Shown here in pieces: positions 8,920 through 17,081 of a stretch of 64,000 nucleotides of DNA; position 1 is the first letter of the stretch; the number at the start of each line of letters is the position of its first letter. The notes under the pieces are model-generated. The model saw only the letters and a list, made by a program, of their open reading frames with translations. It was not told the origin of the DNA and made no database searches. This DNA is from Salinicola halophyticus (GTDB taxonomy: Bacteria > Pseudomonadota > Gammaproteobacteria > Pseudomonadales > Halomonadaceae), in NCBI RefSeq assembly GCF_003206695.1, contig NZ_PZJN01000006.1, positions 179,333-243,332 on the forward strand. Direction: 5' to 3'. The translations under genes and the position numbers were made by a program.

Positions 8920-10191
8920 ATGAATGACGAGAAGAGACAGGCAGCGCTCGATTATCACGCCAAGCCCATTCCGGGCAAGTTGTCGGTCGAACTGACCAAG
9001 CCCACCGAGACTGCCAAGCATCTGGCCCTGGCCTACAGTCCCGGCGTAGCGGAACCGTGCCGGGAGATCGCTCGGGATCCCGAAAATGCCTATCTCTATA
9101 CCGGCAAGGGCAATCTGGTGGCAGTGATTTCCGATGGCAGTGCCATTCTCGGCCTGGGTAACCTGGGGCCTTTGGCCAGCAAGCCGGTCATGGAAGGCAA
9201 GGGCGTGCTGTTCAAGCGTTTTGCCGGCATCAACTCCGTCGATATCGAAGTCGAGGCTGACTCTGCCCAGGCGTTCATCGATACCGTGGCCAGCATTGCC
9301 AACACCTGGGGCGGTATCAATCTGGAGGATATCAAGGCGCCGGAGTGCTTCGAGATCGAGGCCGCCCTCAAGACGCGTTGCAACATTCCGGTGTTCCATG
9401 ACGATCAGCATGGCACGGCGATCGTGACCGCGGCCGGTCTGCTCAACGCGCTGGAGATCGCCGGCAAGACGTTGGAAAGCGCACGCATCGTCTGTCTTGG
9501 CGCCGGATCCGCCGCCATCGCCTGCATGAAACTGCTGATCGAATGCGGAGCCAGGGCCGAAAACGTCTTCATGCTGGATCGTAACGGCGTGATTCATAGC
9601 GGTCGCAGCGACCTCAACCCGTACAAGGCGCAGTTCGCCACCGAAACGCCGTTGCGTACGCTGGACGACGCGATCGAAGGCGCCGACGTTTTCGTGGGAC
9701 TGTCCGGGCCGGATCTGTTCAAGCCCGAACAGCTCATGAAGATGGCCGCCAATCCGGTGGTCTTCGCCTGCTCCAATCCGGATCCGGAGATTCATCCCGA
9801 CCTGGCGCGGGAAACCCGTAGCGACGTGATCATGGGAACGGGGCGTTCCGATTACCCCAACCAGGTCAACAACGTGCTCGGCTTCCCGTTCATCTTTCGC
9901 GGTGCCCTCGATGTCCGGGCCACGGCCATCAACGAGCGGATGAAAATCGCCGCCGTTCACGCGTTGAAGGATCTGGCCCGTGAGCCGGTGACGAAAGAGG
10001 TGCTGGATGCCTACGAGATCGATTCGCTGACGTTCGGCCGCGATTACATCCTTCCGACCCCGGTGGATTCGCGCCTGCTCGACAGGATTCCGGCGGCGGT
10101 GGCGCAGGCTGCGGTGGAGTCCGGGGTGGCCGGGAAGCCGTATCCCGCGCACTACCCGCTGAAGAGCGTCAAGGAGATCTACGGCAAGTAA
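8920..10191 (+). CDS. maeB: Malic enzyme (short form, NAD(P)-dependent)
   Basis: A 423-residue oxidative malate decarboxylase converting malate to pyruvate and CO2 with reduction of NAD(P). It carries the MaeB-type N-terminus ([17 protein letters not shown]), the metal/catalytic segment [13 protein letters not shown] and a Rossmann nucleotide site ([17 protein letters not shown]). Unlike E. coli MaeB (about 759 residues) it lacks the C-terminal phosphotransacetylase-like domain; the pseudomonad enzyme at the same locus is also short. The ATG at 8920 is the only start near the conserved N-terminus. Cofactor preference is not certain from sequence. Confidence 0.93.
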   Translation: MNDEKRQAALDYHAKPIPGKLSVELTKPTETAKHLALAYSPGVAEPCREIARDPENAYLYTGKGNLVAVISDGSAILGLGNLGPLASKPVMEGKGVLFKRFAGINSVDIEVEADSAQAFIDTVASIANTWGGINLEDIKAPECFEIEAALKTRCNIPVFHDDQHGTAIVTAAGLLNALEIAGKTLESARIVCLGAGSAAIACMKLLIECGARAENVFMLDRNGVIHSGRSDLNPYKAQFATETPLRTLDDAIEGADVFVGLSGPDLFKPEQLMKMAANPVVFACSNPDPEIHPDLARETRSDVIMGTGRSDYPNQVNNVLGFPFIFRGALDVRATAINERMKIAAVHALKDLAREPVTKEVLDAYEIDSLTFGRDYILPTPVDSRLLDRIPAAVAQAAVESGVAGKPYPAHYPLKSVKEIYGK

Positions 10192-10213
10192 TCGCCGGTC
10201 TGACGGGTCAAGA

Positions 10214-10245
10214 CGATGCTGCCCTCGGGGCGGCATCGTGCTTTT
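10214..10245 (+). terminator. maeB terminator hairpin
   Basis: CGATGCTGCCC / GGGCGGCATCG forms an 11-bp stem (one T-G wobble) with a TCG loop, followed by TGCTTTTC. It lies 22 bp after the maeB stop. Confidence 0.75.
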
Positions 10246-10261
10246 CAGCGGGCGTTATGTG

Positions 10262-10502
10262 GCGACCCGAAGCCGGCTTTTTACAGCGACCCGAAGCCGT
10301 CTTTTTATAGCGACCCGAAGCCGTCGCCCGATAGTCTTTTACCGCGACCCGAAGCCGGCTCTTTACAGCGACCCGAAGCCGTCGCCCGATAGTCTTTTAC
10401 CGCGACCCCGGCCCGTCTCTTTACCGCGACCCGAAGCCGTCGCTCGATAGTCTTTTATAGCGACCCGGGGCCGGCTTCTTGCAGCGACTCGAGGTCGTCG
10501 CC
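10262..10502. repeat. Alternating 24/34-bp tandem repeat array
   Basis: Eight consecutive units plus a decayed ninth, each starting GCGACCCGAAGCCG(G/T)C or a close variant. Unit starts are 10262, 10286, 10310, 10344, 10368, 10402, 10426, 10460 and 10484; lengths are 24, 24, 34, 24, 34, 24, 34, 24 and a partial 19. The 34-bp form equals the 24-bp form with the 10-bp insert GCCCGATAGT (or GCTCGATAGT) after base 16, so 10286-10459 is a threefold 58-bp higher-order repeat. The 58-bp period is not a multiple of three, arguing against coding. The array sits between the maeB terminator and the stop of the convergent DUF481 gene. Confidence 0.95.
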
Positions 10503-10506
10503 GGGG

Positions 10507-11289
10507 CTACCAGCCGTAGAGAATCGAGACCGAGGTCGTGGTGTCGGTGCGTGCTTCTGCGCCCGGCGGCGGATGGGTGTTGCTTCTGACGTCGTAGGAG
10601 ACGCGCAGAGCAAGGTGCGAGTTCAGCTGCGACGTGATCGACGAGAGTGAACGGGTGGTGACACTGATGTGAGTCGCTTCCGCCGACAGCTCCTGATCGA
10701 AGGAGATGTCGTCGCTGAAGTTGTAGGTGTAGTCCAGCGCCGCGTAGGCCAGCGCCAGATCGTCGCTGCTGCCGCCTTCGTAAGCGTCGTCATCGTCATC
10801 GTCACTGTCGTCGGCATAGACGTCATGACGATAGCCGGGGCCGGTTTCGGCCGAGAGCGTATGCGTCGGTCCGGTCAGGATCTGGCGGCCGTAACCCGCG
10901 ATGGTGGTGAACTGCGAGTCATAGCCGCTGAAACGGTCGCGTTCCCAGCGCGCGAATCCGAACAGATAGTTGTTGTCCGCGAGCTCATAGCGTTCACGAG
11001 CGCCGATCAAGTAGCGTTCCGAGGTGGTGTTGTCATTGTCCTGGACACTGCGGGTCTCGGCCCGAAACGTATGCGTATTGCGCCCGGTCAGCCAGGTCAG
11101 CCGAGCCTTGGCGAGCAGGGTCTGGGTATTGGTGTTGCCGGTCAGCTTGGTATAGCCCAGCTCGACGTTGCCGCTGAAATTGGGCGCGTTTGCATCCGGC
11201 GCCGGTGGCGCATAGAAAAGCTCCGCGTGGGACGGTGACGCCATCAGGCAGGTGGTCAGTAGCCACCATCGGCAACTGGGCAGGGGCAT
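10507..11289 (-). CDS. DUF481 (YdiY-like) outer-membrane protein
   Basis: A 260-residue protein with an N-terminal secretion signal ending near SPSHAE (about residue 22) and a DUF481 beta-barrel-like body: SGNVELGYTKLTGNTNTQTL, repeated amphipathic strands and a C-terminal aromatic strand ending ILYGW. E. coli YdiY of this family is described as acid/salt-inducible; function is unknown. An unusual acidic loop at residues 160-177 contains a run of six Asp, fitting a halophile's extracytoplasmic surface. It is transcribed alone, with its 3' end against the 24/34-bp repeat array. Confidence 0.85.
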   Translation of the reverse strand: MPLPSCRWWLLTTCLMASPSHAELFYAPPAPDANAPNFSGNVELGYTKLTGNTNTQTLLAKARLTWLTGRNTHTFRAETRSVQDNDNTTSERYLIGARERYELADNNYLFGFARWERDRFSGYDSQFTTIAGYGRQILTGPTHTLSAETGPGYRHDVYADDSDDDDDDAYEGGSSDDLALAYAALDYTYNFSDDISFDQELSAEATHISVTTRSLSSITSQLNSHLALRVSYDVRSNTHPPPGAEARTDTTTSVSILYGW

Positions 11290-11390
11290 GACTTTTCTCT
11301 CAGCGTCGCTGCGACGTCCTGTTGCGGTGAAGAGTGGATCCGAAGCCTCAAAGCCCTTGAATGAGCCCTGGCGCGAGTCCTGGGACGAAA

Positions 11391-11414
11391 CAGTCGGGGC
11401 ACGAACCCCGACTG
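11391..11414 (-). terminator. Probable mrcA terminator
   Basis: Perfect 9-bp stem CAGTCGGGG / CCCCGACTG with a 6-nt loop, lying 36 bp beyond the mrcA stop on the minus strand and followed in that direction by TTTCG. The short T-run makes efficiency uncertain. Confidence 0.6.
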
Positions 11415-11449
11415 GCTAGGTCTCGATCAACCAGATTTCGACCAATGTA

Positions 11450-13972
11450 TCAGAAGATGGCTTCGTAGGTACCGGTGCCCTGAGACCCACTCTCGTCCTC
11501 GAGTTCCTGTTTGACGCCGCGCGGCTGATATTCGGGCAGATGATCCTTGCGGAAGATCTCGCTGATACCGCCGGACTGGTCGTCGTGTAGCCGTTTACCG
11601 GTATCCGGATCGATACGTACGGTCACGATGTCGTCCGGCGCTTCCGGAATCACTTCCGGTGTCCCTTTCAGGGCCGGACCCATGAACGCCTTCCAGATCG
11701 GCAGTGCCGCCTGGGCGCCGTATTCGGCCGTGGTGGTGTTGTCGTCCTTGCCGACCCACACGGTGGTCACGATCGAGTTGTTGAAGCCCGAGAACCAGGC
11801 ATCGCGCTGATCGTTGGTGGTACCGGTCTTGCCGACGATGTCGCTGCGGTTGAGCGATAGCGCCCCGCGCCCGGTGCCATGCTCGATGACATCACGCAGG
11901 ATGCTGCGCAGGATGTACAGCGCATCCGGTTCCACCACGCGAGGCGCGATGCGCCGCGGTTCGCCGTCGACTTCGGTCTGGGTGGCCCCGGGCGCGCAGT
12001 CGCGGCAGGCCACCAGCGGGTTGGCTTCCTCTACGACGGTGTTGTGGCTGCCCTGAGTGACCTTTTCGATATACCAGGGCGAGACCTGGAAGCCGCCGTT
12101 CGCCAGCACCGCGTAGGCATTGGCGATCTCCAGCGGTGTCAGCGAGGCGCTGCCCAGTGCCAACGAGAGGCCGTGGGGCAGGCGATCCCGCGAGAACCCG
12201 AAACGCTCGAGGAAGTTGAGCGCGTTGTCGAGCCCGAGTGATTGCAGCACGCGAATAGTCACAAGGTTACGCGAGGTGTAGAGCCCGACGCGGAGGCGAG
12301 TCGGCCCCTGGAACTGGCGCTCGGCGTTTTCCGGGCGCCAGTCGTCGCCGCTGAACTGCGACATCACCACCGGGGCGTCGTTGATGACGGTCGCCGCGGT
12401 CATGTCGCCTTCCTGGAGCGCCGCCAGATAGATGAAGGGCTTGAAGTTGGAGCCGACCTGGCGCTGGGCCTGGATCGCCCGATTGAACTTGCTGGCGGCG
12501 AAGCTGAACCCGCCCTGCAGCGCGTCGATCGCGCCGGTCTGCGGGTCGAGCACGACGATTGCCCCTTCCGCGCCAGGGCGTTGCGACAGACGCCAGTGGT
12601 CACCGTCTTTCATGATACGGACCAGATCGCCGCGGTCGGCGATGGCGGCGGCATTGGCGGGTTCGCCGCCGCGCCACTTCGCGCTCTTGTACTCGCGTGC
12701 CCATTTCAGGCCGTCCCATTCGAGGTCGATGATCTTGCCATCGGCGTCGAGCACCTGCATCTGCTTGCCATCAGTAGCGGTGACGATGGCGGGTTTGAGC
12801 GGGCCGTAGGCTGGCGTACGTTCGAGAACCTTGAGCCAGTTGCTGACATCGCCGTCGACGCCATCGATCTTGGCCTCGCTGCTCTGGGCTGCCTGACGGG
12901 CGGTCTCGATGACTTCGGGAGACTCAGACAGCTCCTCTTCCAGGCCTTGGCGTTCGGTACGATCCTGCGCCTCGACGAGACTTGGCGGAACGTCCTTCTC
13001 TTCCGGTCCGCGCCAGCCGTGACGGGTGTCATAGTCGATCAGCCCGTCGACCAGGGCGTCGCGCGCCTCGGCCTGCAGGCGGCTGTCGAGCGAAGTGGTG
13101 ATGCGGATATTGTCGGTATAGGCCTTGTCGCCGAAGCGCTCGACCGCATAGGCGCGTGCCATCTCCGCGACATAGGGCGCATCGACTTCCGCCTGGGCGA
13201 TGTGTCGGCTGGCGGTGATCGGCGCCTTGACGGCCTCATCGTAGGCGGCCTGATCGATCGAGCCGAGCTGGCGCATCCGGTAGAGAATCCAGTTGCGGCG
13301 GATCAGCGCCCGTTCCGGATTGGCCAGCGGGTTGAAGCTCGAAGGTGCCTTGGGTAGACCGGCGATCATCGCGTACTGGGGCAGGGTCAGGTCGGCCAGC
13401 GGCTTGCCATAATAGGTGTTGGCCGCGGCGGCGATGCCGTAGGAGCGATGACCCAGATAGATCTTGTTGACGTAGAGCTCGAGAATCTCTGGTTTGCTCA
13501 GAATCTGTTCCATCTGCAACGCCAGCAGAATTTCACGGATCTTGCGGGTGAAGGTCTGATCCAGTGTCAGCAGATAGTTCCTGGCAACCTGCATGGTGAT
13601 CGTGCTGCCCCCGGACTGGATGTCGCCCGAAGAGGCGAGCTCGACCGCGGCGCGTAGAAGGCCTTTGGGATCGACGCCCGGGTGGTTGTAGAAATTGGCA
13701 TCCTCGGCGGCCAGTAGCGCGTCGATCAGGGGCTTGGGAATTTCGTCGTAGCTGACCGGCATGCGGCGTTCCTCGCCGTACTCGCCGATCAGCTTGTCGT
13801 CTTTGGTATAGATGCGCAGCGGCGTCTGAAGCTCGTAGTTCTGGAGCTGACGCACGTCCGGCAGACCGGGGGCAAAGTAGAGCCCCGCGCCGACGACTGC
13901 CATTACCACGCTGGCGCAGACCGCCAGCAGTAGCCAGAACGCGGACGTCAGTAGGCGAGTAAAGAGCTTCAT
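11450..13972 (-). CDS. mrcA: Penicillin-binding protein 1A (transglycosylase/transpeptidase)
   Basis: An 840-residue bifunctional peptidoglycan synthase. One membrane helix (about residues 7-33) anchors it; the GT51 glycosyltransferase domain follows, with catalytic Glu90 in AAEDANFYNHPG and the GGSTITMQVARNYLL motif; an OB-like insert comes next; the transpeptidase domain has the SxxK motif (SNFK in RQVGSNFKPFIYL) and KTGTT. The ATG at 13972 gives the normal family N-terminus and has AAGGA 12 nt upstream; an ATG 23 codons earlier lacks a ribosome site. It is divergent from pilM, as in pseudomonads. Confidence 0.95.
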   Translation of the reverse strand: MKLFTRLLTSAFWLLLAVCASVVMAVVGAGLYFAPGLPDVRQLQNYELQTPLRIYTKDDKLIGEYGEERRMPVSYDEIPKPLIDALLAAEDANFYNHPGVDPKGLLRAAVELASSGDIQSGGSTITMQVARNYLLTLDQTFTRKIREILLALQMEQILSKPEILELYVNKIYLGHRSYGIAAAANTYYGKPLADLTLPQYAMIAGLPKAPSSFNPLANPERALIRRNWILYRMRQLGSIDQAAYDEAVKAPITASRHIAQAEVDAPYVAEMARAYAVERFGDKAYTDNIRITTSLDSRLQAEARDALVDGLIDYDTRHGWRGPEEKDVPPSLVEAQDRTERQGLEEELSESPEVIETARQAAQSSEAKIDGVDGDVSNWLKVLERTPAYGPLKPAIVTATDGKQMQVLDADGKIIDLEWDGLKWAREYKSAKWRGGEPANAAAIADRGDLVRIMKDGDHWRLSQRPGAEGAIVVLDPQTGAIDALQGGFSFAASKFNRAIQAQRQVGSNFKPFIYLAALQEGDMTAATVINDAPVVMSQFSGDDWRPENAERQFQGPTRLRVGLYTSRNLVTIRVLQSLGLDNALNFLERFGFSRDRLPHGLSLALGSASLTPLEIANAYAVLANGGFQVSPWYIEKVTQGSHNTVVEEANPLVACRDCAPGATQTEVDGEPRRIAPRVVEPDALYILRSILRDVIEHGTGRGALSLNRSDIVGKTGTTNDQRDAWFSGFNNSIVTTVWVGKDDNTTTAEYGAQAALPIWKAFMGPALKGTPEVIPEAPDDIVTVRIDPDTGKRLHDDQSGGISEIFRKDHLPEYQPRGVKQELEDESGSQGTGTYEAIF

Positions 13973-14204
13973 ATAAAGGGATGATCCTTGACTGGTGGCG
14001 GTCCGGCCGCGTGCGTGCTCGCTATCCCTAGCGTCGGACATGATTCAGCATCGGGGCATTATATGGATGCGACAGAGCCGGGGCCAGTTTCGTCCGCGTC
14101 ACTTCCTGCAAGCAAGACGAATTAGTGTAACGAAATGTCTCAAGTTGGTCGTCGGGCCGCCGTTAACTTCGATTAGGATTTTCGAGTTCCGGCGAGGTGA
14201 GACA

Positions 14205-15263
14205 GTGTTGCGCTTGAAAAGATCCTCTCAAGGATTGGTGGGAGTGGACATCACGTCCGCCACCGTCAAGTTGCTGGAGTTGGGGCGTCACGCCGGCGGC
14301 TTGAGAATCGACAGCTATGCGGTACGGCCGCTACGCGAAGGGGCTGTCGTCGAGCGGCGGATCCGCGACAAGAGCGAAGTCGTCGACGCATTGCAGCGGG
14401 CGGTAGAGCACGCGCAGCTGCGGTCTCGGCGTGCGGTGGTGGCCGTGCCCAACTCGGCCGCCATCACTCGGGTCGTGTCGTTTCCGGCATCGCTCAGTGA
14501 CGATGACATCGAAGCGCGGATTCAGATGGAGTCCGACAAGCATATCCCGTTTCCGCTTAATGAAGTCGCCTTCGACTTTCAGCGCCTGGGGCGCCACCCT
14601 CGTTACGACGATCAGCAGGAGATCATGCTGGTCGCCTGCCGCCTGCAGGATATCGACACCCTGACCTCGACGCTGGACGCCGTGGGCCTAGAGGTGGTGG
14701 CGGTGGATGTCGAGGGTTTCGCGCTGGAGCGGGTCTGTCGGGCGCTGCAGGCTTCCCAGGACGACGAGGACGGCGGCAGTACCGCGCTGGTCGACATCGG
14801 CGCCAATCTTTGCGCGTTTCACGTGCTCAAGGGCGGACGGATCGTCTATAGCCGCGACAGTCTCTGCGGTGGGCGCCAGCTCACCGACGCCATCAGCCGG
14901 CACTACGACATGAGTTTCGATGAAGCCGGCCGAGCCAAGCGGCGCGGCGGGCTGCCCGACGACTATCGCCAGGCCGTGCTGTTGCCGTTCGTCGATACCC
15001 TGATCCAGCATATCGGCCGCTCGCTGCAGCTCTATTACACCTCGGCAGGCCAGCAGCAGGTCCGGCGGCTGATCCTGGCCGGCGGGTCGAGCGCATTGCC
15101 GGGCTTTGCCGAACGGCTGCGTGCTCAGAGTGGCCTGGAAGCCACGCTGGCCAACCCCTTTACTCATATGCGAATCGATTCCCGGTTGAACGTCGGTGCA
15201 CTGGCCGCTGATGCGCCGGCGATGCTCACGGCCTGCGGCCTGGCGATGCGGGCGCTGTCATGA
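14205..15263 (+). CDS. pilM: PilM, type IV pilus inner-membrane assembly ATPase-like protein
   Basis: A 352-residue actin-fold protein on the cytoplasmic face of the type IV pilus alignment complex, binding the N-terminus of PilN. It shows the family start GLVGVDITSATVKLLELGRH, the VVAVPNSAAITRVV strand, TALVDIGANLCAFHVLKGG and the C-terminal LILAGGSSALPGF nucleotide-site motif. The start is taken as GTG at 14205 (GAGGTG 5 nt upstream); TTG at 14208 is also possible. An in-frame ATG at 13995 would add 70 residues overlapping the mrcA promoter and is discounted. First gene of pilMNOPQ, overlapping pilN by 4 nt. Confidence 0.93.
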   Translation: MLRLKRSSQGLVGVDITSATVKLLELGRHAGGLRIDSYAVRPLREGAVVERRIRDKSEVVDALQRAVEHAQLRSRRAVVAVPNSAAITRVVSFPASLSDDDIEARIQMESDKHIPFPLNEVAFDFQRLGRHPRYDDQQEIMLVACRLQDIDTLTSTLDAVGLEVVAVDVEGFALERVCRALQASQDDEDGGSTALVDIGANLCAFHVLKGGRIVYSRDSLCGGRQLTDAISRHYDMSFDEAGRAKRRGGLPDDYRQAVLLPFVDTLIQHIGRSLQLYYTSAGQQQVRRLILAGGSSALPGFAERLRAQSGLEATLANPFTHMRIDSRLNVGALAADAPAMLTACGLAMRALS

Positions 15264-15829
15264 CGATCGAGATCAACCTGCTGCCATGGCGAGAGCAGCG
15301 TCGTTTCCGCAGTACTCGGCGTTTCAAGCAGGGCCTGCTGCTGACGTTGCTGGTGGGGCTATTGGTCGGGTGGGGCATCGCCGAGTACGAGAAGTCTCAG
15401 GTGCGGGCGGGGCAGGCGCGTCTGGCGATGATCCAGCGCGACACGGAATCGCTGACCCGCGACATCCAGGCGATGCGCAATTATCGCGAGCTGCGAGAGC
15501 GGATGCTGAAACAGATCGATGTGATCGGCGAGCTGCAGTCGAGCCGTCCCTTGACCATCCGCGTTCTCGATCAGCTGACGGCGACCCTGGTCGATGGCGT
15601 TCACTACACCGAGCTGGACCGCAAGGGGAATCGGCTCGAGCTGAGTGGCATTGCGGCCTCGAATCGGCAGGTGTCCGATCAGATGCGAGCGCTGGACAAC
15701 AGTGCCTCGTTCGAGGTCCCGCTGCTCTCGGACGTCCAGTCCGCCGAAGGGGGCGTCGTCGCCAAGCGCTTCCATCTGAGCGTCGACGAGCATCCGCTCG
15801 ACCCGCCGAAGCCGGAGGCCGGGACATGA
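15260..15829 (+). CDS. pilN: PilN, type IV pilus alignment-complex protein
   Basis: A 189-residue bitopic protein with the signature N-terminus MTIEINLLPWRE, which docks into PilM, a membrane helix at about residues 24-41 (GLLLTLLVGLLVGWGIAE), a coiled-coil region and a periplasmic domain that pairs with PilO. The ATG overlaps the pilM stop (ATGA) and its own stop overlaps pilO the same way, so translation is likely coupled. Confidence 0.93.
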   Translation: MTIEINLLPWREQRRFRSTRRFKQGLLLTLLVGLLVGWGIAEYEKSQVRAGQARLAMIQRDTESLTRDIQAMRNYRELRERMLKQIDVIGELQSSRPLTIRVLDQLTATLVDGVHYTELDRKGNRLELSGIAASNRQVSDQMRALDNSASFEVPLLSDVQSAEGGVVAKRFHLSVDEHPLDPPKPEAGT

Positions 15830-16512
15830 GCCGCCCGGTGCAGGCCCGCCTGCGTCCGAGCAACGTTCGAAACGCTGCCAGGGATCAATGGCGTCAGCTG
15901 CGCGAGCTGCAGTGGCGGGAACTCGACGTCAGGGAAGCGGGTACCTGGCCGGTCGGTCTGCAGGTGGTGATTGCCCTGCTGGTGCTGGTGGTATCGATCT
16001 GGATCGCGCAATGGCTGTTGGCGTCCACGCCACGGGAGACCCATCAGCGCTTGGCGGTGCAGGAGCAGCAAGCGCTGCAGCGCTACGAGACGCTGTCCTA
16101 TCAGGCCGTCAATCTGCCGGCGATGAAAGCGCAGATGGGGGAGCTTCAGGCACGCATGCAGAGCGCACTCGAAATGTTGCCGAGCGATGCCGAAGTGCCG
16201 GCACTGCTGGACGCCATCAGCGACGCCGCGCGGGAGCAGCAGCTCGATATCGACAGCATCACTCTGCGTCCGGCAGTGACGCAGGATTTCTACATCGAAC
16301 AGCCCTTCGATATTCAGGTGCGGGGTGATTTCCATCGGATCGCCGCGTTCCTGGCACGCGTGGCCGCGATGCCTCGCATCGTCACGCTCCACGATTTCAC
16401 GTTGACGCCGGTGGAGGATCATCTTCGCCTGGCCATGCTGGCCAAGACCTATCGCTACCGTGAGGAATCCGATCCGGAAGGCGATCCCAAGAAGGGAGGG
16501 GGCAAACCGTGA
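15826..16512 (+). CDS. pilO: PilO, type IV pilus alignment-complex protein
   Basis: A 228-residue bitopic protein: basic N-terminal segment, a membrane helix at about residues 46-66 (GLQVVIALLVLVVSIWIAQWL), a coiled coil and a periplasmic ferredoxin-like domain ending LAMLAKTYRYR. Together with PilN it forms the inner-membrane part of the pilus alignment complex and contacts PilP. The ATG at 15826 overlaps pilN by 4 nt. A longer upstream reading in the same frame exists within pilM/pilN and is rejected. The C-terminal tail is Lys/Gly-rich. Confidence 0.92.
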   Translation: MSRPVQARLRPSNVRNAARDQWRQLRELQWRELDVREAGTWPVGLQVVIALLVLVVSIWIAQWLLASTPRETHQRLAVQEQQALQRYETLSYQAVNLPAMKAQMGELQARMQSALEMLPSDAEVPALLDAISDAAREQQLDIDSITLRPAVTQDFYIEQPFDIQVRGDFHRIAAFLARVAAMPRIVTLHDFTLTPVEDHLRLAMLAKTYRYREESDPEGDPKKGGGKP

Positions 16513-17081
16513 GATCGAAATATTCGCGTCTCGCCGGCCTGATGGTCGGATTGTTCATCGGCGGTGGTCTGGCCGGTTGCGAGAGTGCCGATCTGGCGTC
16601 GCTGCAGGCCCATCTCGATACGCTGCGCCACAAGCCGCAGGGGCAGATTGCCTCGCTACCGGAAATGCCGGGGTATCTGAGCGCAAGCTACGACCAGGGC
16701 AGTCAACGGAGTCCGTTCGTGGCCGAGCAGGTCGCCGAGCCCGGGCCCGAGGAGACCGCGCCGCTGCCGGATGCCGAGCGTCCCCGCCAGCCGCTGGAAG
16801 CCTTCGAGCTCGACAGCCTGAGCCTGGTCGGCACGCTCACCGTGGGCAAGACCCCCTCGGCTCTGGTTGCCGCGCCGGATGGGCGAGTTCATCGGCTCTT
16901 CCGGGGAAATTATCTGGGTCGCGACTACGGCCGCATCGTCAGCGTCGAGCCACGGGGTCTGACTCTGGTCGAGACCGTGCGCGATTCCGCAGGAGGCTGG
17001 ACCGAACGTCGCCAGCAGCTGGAAATGGCCAAACAGGAATCCGACGGTGCCAGCCGACGGCAAAGTAACAGGGGAACATGA
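16509..17081 (+). CDS. pilP: PilP, type IV pilus lipoprotein
   Basis: A 190-residue lipoprotein: short basic N-terminus, hydrophobic segment and lipobox LAGC with the acylated Cys at residue 24, followed by an extended PilO-binding region and a C-terminal PilP beta domain (about 100-160, LSLVGTLTVGKTPSALVAAP and VHRLFRGNYLG) that binds the secretin PilQ. The start is GTG at 16509, overlapping the pilO stop (GTGA). The gene also overlaps pilQ, in the standard order. Confidence 0.93.
   Translation: MRSKYSRLAGLMVGLFIGGGLAGCESADLASLQAHLDTLRHKPQGQIASLPEMPGYLSASYDQGSQRSPFVAEQVAEPGPEETAPLPDAERPRQPLEAFELDSLSLVGTLTVGKTPSALVAAPDGRVHRLFRGNYLGRDYGRIVSVEPRGLTLVETVRDSAGGWTERRQQLEMAKQESDGASRRQSNRGT

Noticed and set aside
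10238-10450. 70-residue repeat protein encoded by the array
   Set aside because: The 58-bp period shifts frame each cycle, there is no ribosome site, and the sequence is explained as non-coding repeat.
10262-10502. CRISPR array
   Set aside because: Units abut directly and alternate in length by a constant 10-bp insert; there are no unique spacers, and no cas genes are nearby.
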